Shown: one piece after another, positions 33,229 to 41,162 of the stretch
Layout of the letters: each line of letters starts with the position of its first letter
Numbering within the stretch: position 1 is the first letter of the stretch
Translations under genes and position numbers: made by a program
Assembly (NCBI GenBank): GCA_027459505.1
Contig: DAIDIE010000014.1
Span: 124,001 to 188,000 of the forward strand
Direction: 5' to 3'
DNA: 64,000 nt
Source: Acidobacteriota bacterium
GTDB taxonomy: Bacteria > Acidobacteriota > Terriglobia > Terriglobales > SCQP01
Notes under the pieces: model-generated
What the model was told of the DNA's origin: nothing
Seen by the model: the letters and a program-made list of their open reading frames with translations, nothing else
Database searches by the model: none

Positions 33229-35430
33229 GTGAGTGAGAAAAACGGAATGAGAGGCGCCGCCGCACAATTACTTTCCCAACGACTGGAAGCGGCGCTGCGC
33301 TGGTTGACGCGCTCCACTTTCCGGTCGATGGCCCTGTTTCTGCTGCTGACATTCCTGCCCATCCTGCTGTTGACCTACTACATCATCAGCACCTCAATCA
33401 CCAATTCGGCCGCCGATGCGCTGCGCAGCGATCGTCAGGTGCGCGACTTTTCCGTCACCTTGCTCGACACCAGCATGCGCGCCGAAGTCGATGCCCTGGT
33501 GGGCCTCGCCGATGAGGCGCCGCTGCAGCGCGCCCTCCGCCGCCAGCAGTTCCATCCCGTCATGCTGGCGCTGCAGCGTATGCGCCACCGCCGCCCGGAG
33601 TTCATCTACCTCGCCTTCTACGATCTCGACGGGCTGCGGCAGGCCAGCTACCCCGCCAAGGTCGCCGCCACCCAGCCCTTCGTGCAGCCCGACGCGCCCC
33701 CCGGCAGTCCCGACGCGTGGCTGGGACGTGTGCTGCGCACGGAAAAGGCCTATATCTCCCCCGTATTGCCTGCCGCGAACGGCCGGCCCGCGCGCATTCA
33801 ATTGGCGGTGCTGGTCGAGCGCGGAGAGCTGGAAAGCGGCGTCCTCGTCGGCGAGCTGCCCGTCAGCGCCGAACGCGCTTGGGTTACGCACATCTTTCCC
33901 GGCGAAGGCCGCAGCCTCTACGTGGTCGATTCCCAGCGCCGCCTCATCGCCGGTCCCCCCAAAGGTCCGCTCAGCCCCGAGGACCTGGAACACATGCCGG
34001 AAATCGCCGCCGCCCTCAAAGGCGAACGCGGCACCGGCGAGTTCACCGCGCCCGCCCAGCTGGCCACCAATGTCGTCAGCTACGCGCCCCTTCCCGACGC
34101 CAACCAGGCTGTCCTCATCGTGCGCCCGGTGCGCTTCGGAACCTACCTGGTGCACGTTTTCTATGACAAGCTGGCCATGATTGCCGTCATCGTCTTCCTC
34201 ATGGCCATGGTGGGCGGCTTCCTGTTGCGCGCCGCCTTCCGCTATTACCTGCGCTACACCCAGGAGGTCGAACGCAGCCGCAAACAAACCGAGGTGCTGC
34301 TCAGCAGCATTGGCGACGGCGTCTTCGCCGTGGATGGCACGCTGCGCATTATCGAGTTCAATCGCGCCGCCGCCGCCCTCACCGGCTTCGCCCCCGCCGA
34401 GGCCTACGGCCACCAGTACGCCGAGGTGGTGCAGCTGGTCGACGAGAACTCCGCTCGCCTGCCCCTCGATCCCATCGAGCAGGCCATTCAGCAGCGCCGC
34501 CCCTTGCGCGTTCTGCACGAACTTTACCTGCGCCGCAAAGATGGCAGCCGCCTTCCCATCGCCATCAGCGCCGCTCCCCTGATGGCGCTCGTCGAGGGCG
34601 ATTCCGTCTTCAGCGTCACCGGCTGCGTGGTCGTCTTCAATGACGTCAGCCATGAGCGCGAGGTCGATCGCATGAAGACCGAGTTCATCAGCATCGCCAG
34701 TCACCAGCTCCGCACCCCCATGACCGGGGTGAAGGGCGCCTTGTCGCTGCTGATCGACGAGGTCCTCGGCCCGCTCAATGGCGAGCAAAAGCAGTACCTC
34801 TCCCGCGCGTATGAGGCCAACGAGCGCCTCATCGCGCTGGTCAACGATCTGCTCAACGTCAGCCGCATCGAGCAGGGCCGCCTCACCATGCAGTTTGAAG
34901 AGGTCGATCTGGAGCCCATGCTGCGCGCCGTCATCAGCGATCTGCAGGTCCGCGCCAGCCGCTATGGCCAGCAGATCTCGTTGGAATGTGAGAACCAGGG
35001 ACCCTTTCAGGTGCGTGGCGATCGCATGCGCCTCCGCGATGTGTTCAGCAATTTGGTGGATAACGCCATCAAGTACACCCCGGAAAAGGGCCATATCACC
35101 CTGCGCCTGGCCGGCGGCGCCAACTTGGTCAGCGTCGAGATCAGCGATACCGGCGTCGGCATCCCCGCCGACCAGTTGCCTGCCCTGTTTCAGAAATTTA
35201 CCCGCATTCCCAACCCACTCAGCAACCGCGAGTTTGGCACCGGGCTGGGCCTCTACTTTGTCAAAAGCGTCGTCGAGCTGCACCAGGGGCAAATCGACGT
35301 GGAGAGCCATCCCGGACAGGGCACCACGTTCCGCGTCCGCCTCCCCCGCTACCTCTCCGATGACTCCGGGAATGCGCGCGAGGATTTTTCCGCGTCTAAC
35401 CAGATGGAGACTGGAACCAGACCTGCATGA
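33229..35430 (+). CDS. Membrane-bound sensor histidine kinase (Cache-PAS-HisKA-HATPase)
   Basis: A 733-residue sensor kinase. A first membrane helix (about 32-54) and a second (about 316-337) bracket a ~260-residue extracytoplasmic domain of the double-Cache kind. A PAS domain (about 355-475) follows. The H-box is Ser-His-Gln-Leu-Arg-Thr-Pro (about 490), the N-box Asn-Leu-Val-Asp-Asn-Ala-Ile-Lys-Tyr, then Asp-Thr-Gly-Val-Gly-Ile-Pro and Gly-Thr-Gly-Leu-Gly-Leu-Tyr. GTG 33229 is the start used; ATG 33247 is possible. It overlaps treS by 4 bp (ATGA). The ligand is unknown; a sugar or osmotic cue would fit the operon. Confidence 0.9.
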   Translation: MSEKNGMRGAAAQLLSQRLEAALRWLTRSTFRSMALFLLLTFLPILLLTYYIISTSITNSAADALRSDRQVRDFSVTLLDTSMRAEVDALVGLADEAPLQRALRRQQFHPVMLALQRMRHRRPEFIYLAFYDLDGLRQASYPAKVAATQPFVQPDAPPGSPDAWLGRVLRTEKAYISPVLPAANGRPARIQLAVLVERGELESGVLVGELPVSAERAWVTHIFPGEGRSLYVVDSQRRLIAGPPKGPLSPEDLEHMPEIAAALKGERGTGEFTAPAQLATNVVSYAPLPDANQAVLIVRPVRFGTYLVHVFYDKLAMIAVIVFLMAMVGGFLLRAAFRYYLRYTQEVERSRKQTEVLLSSIGDGVFAVDGTLRIIEFNRAAAALTGFAPAEAYGHQYAEVVQLVDENSARLPLDPIEQAIQQRRPLRVLHELYLRRKDGSRLPIAISAAPLMALVEGDSVFSVTGCVVVFNDVSHEREVDRMKTEFISIASHQLRTPMTGVKGALSLLIDEVLGPLNGEQKQYLSRAYEANERLIALVNDLLNVSRIEQGRLTMQFEEVDLEPMLRAVISDLQVRASRYGQQISLECENQGPFQVRGDRMRLRDVFSNLVDNAIKYTPEKGHITLRLAGGANLVSVEISDTGVGIPADQLPALFQKFTRIPNPLSNREFGTGLGLYFVKSVVELHQGQIDVESHPGQGTTFRVRLPRYLSDDSGNAREDFSASNQMETGTRPA

Positions 35431-37073
35431 GCTCCTCCAACAATCTGTGGTTTAAAAATGCCGTCTTTTACGAAGTGCCGGTACGCGCCTTTTCCGATTG
35501 GAATGCCGACGGCATGGGCGATTTCCGCGGCCTCATCGACAAGCTCGACTACCTGCAATGGCTGGGTGTCGATTGCCTGTGGCTTTTGCCTTTCTTCCCT
35601 TCGCCGCTGCGGGACGACGGCTACGACATCGCCGACTACCACAACATCGACCCCATGTACGGCAACTTGGAGGACTTCAAGGAGTTGCTGCAGGAGGCGC
35701 ACTCGCGCGGCATCCGCGTCCTCTCCGACCTGGTGATGAACCATACCTCCGATCAACACCGCTGGTTTCAGCGGGCGCGCAGCTCCCCCGATAATCCTTA
35801 CCGCAACTGGTACGTCTGGAGCGACGATCCGCACCGCTACGCCGGCGCCCGTATCATCTTCGTCGACACCGAAAAGAGCAACTGGACCTGGGATCCGGTG
35901 GCCAACCAATACTTCTGGCACCGCTTTTACGGCCACCAGCCCGACTTGAACTTTGAAGAGCCCGCCGTTCGCAAGGCCATGATGGACGTGGTCTATTACT
36001 GGCTCGATATGGGCCTGGACGGGTTCCGCTGCGATGCCGTCCCCTATCTCTATGAGCAGGAGGGAACCAACTGCGAAAACCTCCCTGCCACCCACGCCTT
36101 TCTCCAGGAGCTGCGCCGCAACGTCGATGCCCGCTACGGCGGCGAACGCATCCTGCTCGCCGAGGCCAATCAGTGGCCCTCCGATGTCGTGCAGTACTTC
36201 GGCCAGGGCAACGAGTTTCACATGGCCTTTCACTTCCCCCTCATGCCCCGCCTGTTCATGTCCATCCGCCAGGAAAGCCGCAAGCCCATTGTCGAGATCT
36301 TGAATCAGACCCCCGCCATCCCCGCCAACTGCCAGTGGGGACTGTTCCTCCGCAACCACGACGAACTCACGCTGGAAATGGTCACCGACGAGGAGCGCGA
36401 TTATATGTATTACGAGTACGCCCGCGATCCCCGTATGAAGCTCAACATCGGGATCCGCCGCCGCCTCGCGCCCATCGTCGAAAACAGCCGCCGCGAAATC
36501 GAGCTGATGAACATCCTGCTCTTCTCCATGCCCGGCGCTCCGGTCATCTACTACGGCGACGAGATTGGGATGGGCGACAACATCTACCTGTCCGACCGCA
36601 ACGGCGTGCGCACCCCCATGCAATGGAATGTGGACCGCAATGCCGGCTTTTCCAAGGCGCCCCCGGAACGGCTCTACTCGCCGCTCATTCAAAATCCGCT
36701 TTACAGTTACCAGGCCATTAACGTCGAGCGGCAGTACCAGGATCCCAACTCGCTGCTGAACTGGATGCGCGCCCTCATCCAGATCCGCCACAAGTTCCCG
36801 GTCTTCGGCATGGGAGAGATCGAGTTCCTCAGCCCCGACAACCAGCGCGTGCTCGCCTACCTGCGCCGCGACCAGGAACACACCATGATGGTGGTCGCCA
36901 ATCTGTCCCGCAACTCGCAGGCGGTGGAACTCGACCTCAGCCGCTTTGAGGGCTGGACCCCCCGGGAAATTTTCGGCGATGTCGCCTTCCCCGTCATCCG
37001 TGGCCACGCTTACCAGCTCTCCCTGTCGCCCTATGGCTATTTCTGGTTTCGCCTGAACCGGCCGGGCGAGTGA
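35427..37073 (+). CDS. treS: Trehalose synthase (maltose alpha-D-glucosyltransferase)
   Basis: TreS interconverts trehalose and maltose (GH13_16). The motifs are Asp-Leu-Val-Met-Asn-His-Thr-Ser, Asp-Gly-Phe-Arg-Cys-Asp-Ala-Val-Pro-Tyr-Leu (nucleophile Asp), Leu-Leu-Ala-Glu-Ala-Asn-Gln-Trp-Pro (acid/base Glu) and Leu-Arg-Asn-His-Asp-Glu-Leu-Thr-Leu-Glu. Length (548) is that of stand-alone TreS without a fused Pep2 maltokinase. The start overlaps the histidine kinase stop. With GlgE it forms the ends of a route trehalose - maltose - maltose 1-phosphate - alpha-glucan; the kinase step must come from elsewhere. Confidence 0.95.
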   Translation: MSSSNNLWFKNAVFYEVPVRAFSDWNADGMGDFRGLIDKLDYLQWLGVDCLWLLPFFPSPLRDDGYDIADYHNIDPMYGNLEDFKELLQEAHSRGIRVLSDLVMNHTSDQHRWFQRARSSPDNPYRNWYVWSDDPHRYAGARIIFVDTEKSNWTWDPVANQYFWHRFYGHQPDLNFEEPAVRKAMMDVVYYWLDMGLDGFRCDAVPYLYEQEGTNCENLPATHAFLQELRRNVDARYGGERILLAEANQWPSDVVQYFGQGNEFHMAFHFPLMPRLFMSIRQESRKPIVEILNQTPAIPANCQWGLFLRNHDELTLEMVTDEERDYMYYEYARDPRMKLNIGIRRRLAPIVENSRREIELMNILLFSMPGAPVIYYGDEIGMGDNIYLSDRNGVRTPMQWNVDRNAGFSKAPPERLYSPLIQNPLYSYQAINVERQYQDPNSLLNWMRALIQIRHKFPVFGMGEIEFLSPDNQRVLAYLRRDQEHTMMVVANLSRNSQAVELDLSRFEGWTPREIFGDVAFPVIRGHAYQLSLSPYGYFWFRLNRPGE

Positions 37074-37237
37074 GAGCGCGATTGCGTGTCGCACAGGAAC
37101 CCGGATTTATCGCCCGTATTCTAGGCAAAGCCAGCTGACTTAAAAAGCTGCCGAGCGTTCAATGGCGCGATGTTTCCCGCCAAGCAGTTCCGCCGCTTCG
37201 CCGTCCACGGCATACTGGTACCTGTTGAGGACCGTCG

Positions 37238-37954
37238 ATGAAAAAAGTCGTTCAGCGCACCCGCAACAAGAACTATTACCGCGTTTTGCATGTCCCCATT
37301 TGGCTCTGGGTGTTTTGGGTGTTGCCGGGGCCCTTGACCTACCATCTGTTTACCCGCGGGCCGGGACGGGCCAATTGGATTTGGCTGGCGGTCGTCTTTG
37401 CCGTCTGCGCCTGGCGTGGGCTGGCTGGACGGCTTCCTGGCGTCGAGCGCCAGCCCTACATCATCTACTTCGGTGAAGATCGCCCCAATCTCGGTTACCG
37501 GGTCGTGTGTTACACCGCCGCCTGGATCGATCTGCTGGTTCCCTACGTCTTGAATTTTTTGGGCCTGCTGATCGCCACCCTGACCGGCGCTTGGCGCATG
37601 CGTTGGCTCTATTCCCACGTCTACTGGGTTTTGGCGCTGCTGGTTGTGCTCGCCACGGTGTTCAACCTGACGCCTCGGGCGCGCCGCGGCACTTTACAGG
37701 AAGGCGCCGAGCGGGCCTGGTTTTATGTGGCGATCTGGACCGTGGTTCCCACTCAGGTTGTCGCGTGGGCCATGTGGCGCCTCGGCGCCGCGCTGGGCTG
37801 GGCCTCTCATCCCCTGATGCTGGCTCGCTTGAGTGCGTTCCTGCTGGCCACTGCGCTGCTCTTTACGCTGGGAGCGGCCGGCATTCTCCCCCGCACGGCG
37901 CGTTACTACGCGCCACAGCCGGAGCGCGGCCCGCTGGAGCCGCTGCCGGATTAG
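37238..37954 (+). CDS. Conserved-looking polytopic membrane protein, unknown function
   Basis: A 238-residue protein with about six hydrophobic segments and a short basic N-terminus rich in Lys/Arg/Asn/Tyr. Between helices 2 and 3 it has a polar loop with Pro-Tyr-Ile-Ile-Tyr-Phe-Gly-Glu-Asp, and a Leu-Thr-Pro-Arg-Ala-Arg-Arg-Gly loop in the middle. I do not recognise the family. It lies 164 bp after treS and is not clearly part of that operon; it ends convergent with the marR gene. Confidence 0.75.
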   Translation: MKKVVQRTRNKNYYRVLHVPIWLWVFWVLPGPLTYHLFTRGPGRANWIWLAVVFAVCAWRGLAGRLPGVERQPYIIYFGEDRPNLGYRVVCYTAAWIDLLVPYVLNFLGLLIATLTGAWRMRWLYSHVYWVLALLVVLATVFNLTPRARRGTLQEGAERAWFYVAIWTVVPTQVVAWAMWRLGAALGWASHPLMLARLSAFLLATALLFTLGAAGILPRTARYYAPQPERGPLEPLPD

Positions 37955-37984
37955 CCTCGCCCGTCCGTTCGCAACCAGGTCGGT

Positions 37985-38449
37985 CTAGTCAGCGCGGGCT
38001 TCTTCCAGAAGCTGAATCAGCATCTCCAGCTTTTTCTCCCCAAGGTGCCCGAGCTGGCGGCGATGGATGTCGGCCATGGGCTGCTCCAGATCGCGCAGCA
38101 AGTTCAATCCCTCTCCGGTCACGCGTACCGTGATGACCCGCCGGTCGCGATTCTCGCGCGTGCGCGAGATGAAGCCACGTTGCTCCAATCGGTCCAACAA
38201 CCGTGTGACGTCGGGATCGCGTGTCACCATCCGCTCGGCAACCTCTCCGCAGGCAAGCCCCTGTTCACCCGCACCCCGCAGAATGCGCAGTACGTTGTAC
38301 TGGCTGGGCGAAAGGCCGGAGGGTTTCAGCGTCTCCTCAATGCCTTGTTCCAGGTGTTCACACGTGCGCACTAGGTTGAGATGGGTCTCCTGCTCCAGGC
38401 TGGAGAATGGCTTTGATTGCCGAAGCTCGGCTTGCAGGCGTCCTGACAT
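37985..38449 (-). CDS. MarR-family transcriptional regulator
   Basis: A 154-residue MarR winged-helix repressor. The DNA-binding part is Ser-Gln-Tyr-Asn-Val-Leu-Arg-Ile-Leu-Arg-Gly-Ala, then Thr-Arg-Asp-Pro-Asp-Val-Thr-Arg-Leu-Leu-Asp-Arg-Leu-Glu-Gln-Arg-Gly, and the wing Arg-Asp-Arg-Arg-Val. Flanking helices form the dimer. The ligand and targets are not known; the divergent tautomerase-like gene is a candidate target. Its promoter (TTGTCA-N17-TAATAT) is the best in the window and places transcription start at the ATG, so the mRNA is probably leaderless. Confidence 0.9.
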   Translation of the reverse strand: MSGRLQAELRQSKPFSSLEQETHLNLVRTCEHLEQGIEETLKPSGLSPSQYNVLRILRGAGEQGLACGEVAERMVTRDPDVTRLLDRLEQRGFISRTRENRDRRVITVRVTGEGLNLLRDLEQPMADIHRRQLGHLGEKKLEMLIQLLEEARAD

Positions 38450-38484
38450 GGCGTGATATTAATCGAAGCAACGATATTTGACAA
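38450..38484 (-). promoter_or_regulatory. marR promoter, leaderless configuration
   Basis: On the minus strand TTGTCA (38484-38479), a 17-nt spacer and TAATAT (38461-38456) form a near-consensus sigma-70 promoter. Only 6 nt (CACGCC) separate the -10 from ATG 38449, so the first transcribed base should be at or within 2 nt of the start codon. Confidence 0.8.
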
Positions 38485-38656
38485 TCCAAGCATTTAAAAC
38501 GGGCTTAATTTACGCATGAGGTGGAGTGCGCCCTTGCACTTGACCAGAGGACAACGCGCCACCCTCCGCAACGCTTCTATCCTCAGAACGCACACGGTGC
38601 AGCCTCGCCGAGCCACTCCTGGCGCGCGAGAGCTCGGAAAGTGGGCTGTTTAGACC

Positions 38657-39049
38657 ATGTACATTCGCGTTGACACGCCCGCACTCCGCATTGAGCAGAA
38701 GCGTGCCCTGGCCAGGGCGCTGACGGACACCGTCCTGCACGCCCTCAAAATGCCGGAGAGCAGACGCTCCTGGTGGACCGTCCAGTTCGTTTCCTTTGAC
38801 TTGCAGGACCTGGCGATTGGCGGAGTGCTGGGTGTGGATCCGGGCAAAGTGGATTATTACCTCACCGTGAGCGCTCCCGGCCTGCGCCGCGACCAGAAGG
38901 AGGCGTTGGCGCGCGAGCTCACCCATGCGATAGCTGCCCAGCTTGCGATTCCCAACGAACAGCTTTACAGAATTAATCTCCGTTTTTGCGACTACAACCA
39001 GGAAGACGTCGCCGTCGGTGGCCAGATCGTTAGCCATCTGGCGGCTTAG
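38657..39049 (+). CDS. Tautomerase-superfamily-like protein with internal duplication
   Basis: A 130-residue protein made of two similar halves of the beta-alpha-beta kind. Residues 1-60 and 63-125 share the pattern Arg-x-x-Gln-Lys-x-Ala-Leu-Ala-Arg-x-Leu-Thr, a helix, a beta strand, and an ending Asp-x-Ala-x-Gly-Gly. This is the architecture of 4-oxalocrotonate tautomerase-like proteins with two fused units. However the mature N-terminus is Met-Tyr-Ile, so the catalytic Pro1 is absent. It may be a non-catalytic or differently acting member. GTTTAGACC precedes ATG; no clear ribosome site. Confidence 0.65.
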   Translation: MYIRVDTPALRIEQKRALARALTDTVLHALKMPESRRSWWTVQFVSFDLQDLAIGGVLGVDPGKVDYYLTVSAPGLRRDQKEALARELTHAIAAQLAIPNEQLYRINLRFCDYNQEDVAVGGQIVSHLAA

Positions 39050-39066
39050 GCATTCCGGCGCGCACC

Positions 39067-39072
39067 TACAAT
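39067..39072 (+). promoter_or_regulatory. mltG -10 box, leaderless configuration
   Basis: TACAAT ends 7 nt before the GTG start of mltG. The -35 region is weak (GGCTTA at 18 bp). No ribosome-binding site lies between, so the transcript probably begins at the start codon. Confidence 0.5.
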
Positions 39073-39079
39073 AGAAAAC

Positions 39080-40183
39080 GTGAGTCGAAACCGGAAAAGC
39101 TCTGGGTGCCTGCTGTTGATGCTCCTGTTGTTGTTGACGGGAGCGACTGCCTACGTTTGGCTGTTCCCGTTCGGCCGCTTCCCCCAGCCTGTGCTGGTGC
39201 GCATTCCCCAACACAGCGGCAGTTGGACCGCTGCCACACGCCTTGCCGAAGCCGGAGTAGTTCGCTCCGCCGGTATGTTTGAGGCCTGGGTGCTGCTGCA
39301 TCCCGGGCAAACCCTTAAGGCGGGAACTTACCGCTTCTCCTCACCCGCTTCTATGCGAACGGTGGCGCAACGGCTGGTCCGCGGCGATGTGTACACCGTC
39401 AACATCACTATTCCGGAGGGATTCAATCGTTTCGACATCGCCAGGCTGGTTGAACAGCAGCACCTGGGCAGCGCAAGCGCATTTCTGCAATTAACGGCCT
39501 CTCCCGCCCTGGTGCGCAGGCTGGATCCCCAGGCGGTCAGTCTGGAAGGCTATTTGTTTCCGGACACCTACAAATTCGAGCCCGGCACTTCACTGCAAAC
39601 CGTCATCGAGACCATGGTGCGCCGCTTCGAGGTGCAGAGCGCGCGCCTCCATTTAAATGCTGTAGCGCCCCCGCAGAGCCCATCAGCCAGCCCAACCCCG
39701 GCGCCCGCGGTGGCCGCGCCGGACAAACCGGTAATTGCAAGCGCGGCCGCGCCGCCCCGCGACCTGCATACGATTCTCACCATCGCCTCAATGGTGGAGA
39801 AAGAGACCGCGGTTCCCGCCGAGCGCCCATTGATCGCAGGAGTCTTCTACGCGCGCTTGGCGGCGGGCCTGCCCTTGCAATGTGATCCCACCGTCATTTA
39901 TGCGGCGGAACTGGTGCACAGTTACACCGGCGAGCTCCACACCGTCGATCTGCAGCGGCCGTCCCCCTATAACACCTACGTCCACGCGGGGCTGCCGCCC
40001 GGGCCGATTGCAAATCCCGGTGCCGCCGCGCTGCAGGCGGCCGCGCATCCGCGCATCACCAACTATCTCTACTTCGTCAGCAACGGCCATGGCGGCCACC
40101 GCTTTGCCAGCACCCTGGAAGAGCAGAATCGCAATGTGCAGCGATACCTGCGCGCCGAGCGCGCCCAAAAGGCCACCCAATGA
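39080..40183 (+). CDS. mltG: Endolytic murein transglycosylase
   Basis: MltG cuts nascent glycan strands at the inner membrane and so sets their length. A signal-anchor helix lies at residues 9-27. Glu-Gly-Tyr-Leu-Phe-Pro-Asp-Thr-Tyr lies near 155-163. The catalytic Glu is in Ile-Ala-Ser-Met-Val-Glu-Lys-Glu-Thr, followed by Leu-Gln-Cys-Asp-Pro-Thr-Val-Ile-Tyr-Ala and Tyr-Asn-Thr-Tyr-x-x-x-Gly-Leu-Pro-Pro-Gly-Pro-Ile. An insert of about 35 Pro/Ala/Ser-rich residues (about 195-230) just before the catalytic motif is longer than usual. GTG 39080 is the only sensible start. Confidence 0.93.
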   Translation: MSRNRKSSGCLLLMLLLLLTGATAYVWLFPFGRFPQPVLVRIPQHSGSWTAATRLAEAGVVRSAGMFEAWVLLHPGQTLKAGTYRFSSPASMRTVAQRLVRGDVYTVNITIPEGFNRFDIARLVEQQHLGSASAFLQLTASPALVRRLDPQAVSLEGYLFPDTYKFEPGTSLQTVIETMVRRFEVQSARLHLNAVAPPQSPSASPTPAPAVAAPDKPVIASAAAPPRDLHTILTIASMVEKETAVPAERPLIAGVFYARLAAGLPLQCDPTVIYAAELVHSYTGELHTVDLQRPSPYNTYVHAGLPPGPIANPGAAALQAAAHPRITNYLYFVSNGHGGHRFASTLEEQNRNVQRYLRAERAQKATQ

Positions 40184-40365
40184 AGCCGTGATCTGATTTG
40201 TAACGAGCCGCAGCGGCAAGACTGCCGCCGGGGCGCTTCAGGAAAACTTCGCGGGTGCTGCGGCAACGCGGCATTCGACCGCACTCCGCTGCCGTGTTAC
40301 ACGGATCCTTCCCCGGAATCTTCCATCTCTCAGACGCGCGCAACACGTCGTGCCGGGAATGTGAG

Positions 40366-40836
40366 TTAGCCGCGGCTGGCGATTTTTCCAGGTAACTTTA
40401 CGATATCAATGCGCACCGGAGTCACACCAGCACCGGCAAAGCCCAACCGGCGTGCGGCGGCGCGCGAGAGGTCGATAATACGCCCGCGTACCACCGGGCC
40501 GCGATCGTTGATGCGCACAATTGCGGAATGATCGTTGCACAGATTGGTGACACGCACCAGCGTGTTGAAGGGCAACGTGGGATGCGCCGCGGTCATCGCG
40601 GTATCGTGAAAGGTCTCGCCGTCAGTGGTCTGACGACCGTTGAATTGCCCGCCATACCAGGAGGCCAGCCCAATCTGCAGCGGCACTCGTTGCGGGCACG
40701 GCAACTCCGCCGCCTTGCGGTGCGCGGACGGCAGAGCCCGCAGGGGAATCAATTCAAGTGGTTGCGTGAGCCCAAGCCCCGCCAGAGCCAGGCACACGGC
40801 CAGCCCCGAAACTAAAATATGGCAGGTTTGACGCAT
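40366..40836 (-). CDS. rlpA: Septal ring lytic transglycosylase RlpA family protein
   Basis: A 156-residue exported RlpA double-psi beta-barrel protein. A signal sequence lies at residues 7-25. The barrel shows Gly-Leu-Ala-Ser-Trp-Tyr-Gly-Gly-Gln-Phe-Asn-Gly-Arg-Gln-Thr, Glu-Thr-Phe near 74, Ala-His-Pro-Thr-Leu-Pro-Phe and Val-Arg-Ile-Asn-Asp-Arg-Gly-Pro with Ile-Asp-Leu-Ser. No SPOR domain follows, so this is the short form. RlpA acts on denuded peptidoglycan at the septum in Pseudomonas. The signal lacks a clear lipobox (Gly-Leu-Ala-Val-Cys occurs near residue 15, so a lipoprotein is possible). A structured leader lies upstream. Confidence 0.9.
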   Translation of the reverse strand: MRQTCHILVSGLAVCLALAGLGLTQPLELIPLRALPSAHRKAAELPCPQRVPLQIGLASWYGGQFNGRQTTDGETFHDTAMTAAHPTLPFNTLVRVTNLCNDHSAIVRINDRGPVVRGRIIDLSRAAARRLGFAGAGVTPVRIDIVKLPGKIASRG

Positions 40837-40870
40837 AGAGCTCTCCTGAAGCTTTTTAAGGAAATCGGCA

Positions 40871-41041
40871 ACTGCATTCGCAGTCAGGCGACGCGATGAG
40901 CCTGGCCGTTAGAAGACCAGCGGGGAATTTTCATCGCGGAGGCATCACCGCAATCCGGTCAACAGCGGTTGACTGGCTTGCATGCCTCAGCAGTCACTGA
41001 ACGGCTTAGATGCCGTCCATAACCCCTTCAGGTTAGCTGAA
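40871..41041 (-). ncRNA. Candidate structured RNA in the rlpA leader
   Basis: About 170 bp with seven Watson-Crick helices in series: ACTGC/GCAGT (40871-40884), CGCGATGA/TCATCGCG (40892-40899 with 40931-40938) enclosing CTGGCC/GACCAG (40902-40907 with 40915-40920), GAGGCAT/ATGCCTC (40939-40945 with 40982-40988) enclosing GTCAAC/GTTGAC (40958-40973), ACGGC/GCCGT (41001-41016), and TTCAG/CTGAA (41027-41041). The nested layout resembles a riboswitch or structured leader. The minus strand is assumed because rlpA follows at once; the plus strand is not excluded. I could not match it to a known family. Confidence 0.55.
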
Positions 41042-41162
41042 TGGAAGAAAAAAGACAAGCCACTACGAATCGCCCTGCGCCACTAACAAATCCGGCCACG
41101 CCACCAGTGTTCTAACACGCGGCGGCGTGCCCTGCGCGGCGATGGCCGCCTTCAGCAACGGC

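Noticed and set aside
33394-35310. 638-codon ORF antisense to the histidine kinase
   Set aside because: Shadow frame with long low-complexity runs.
40861-40935. c-di-GMP-I (GEMM) riboswitch on the plus strand
   Set aside because: GACGC...AGCC...GGCC resembles part of the family, but the tetraloop receptor and the final GG-AGCCGGG element do not fit, and an 8-bp helix not found in GEMM spans the region.
40871-41041. c-di-AMP (ydaO) riboswitch
   Set aside because: A CAGCTAACCT string matches the 3' box of that family, but it lies at the 5' end of the candidate on the minus strand, and the other conserved boxes are missing.
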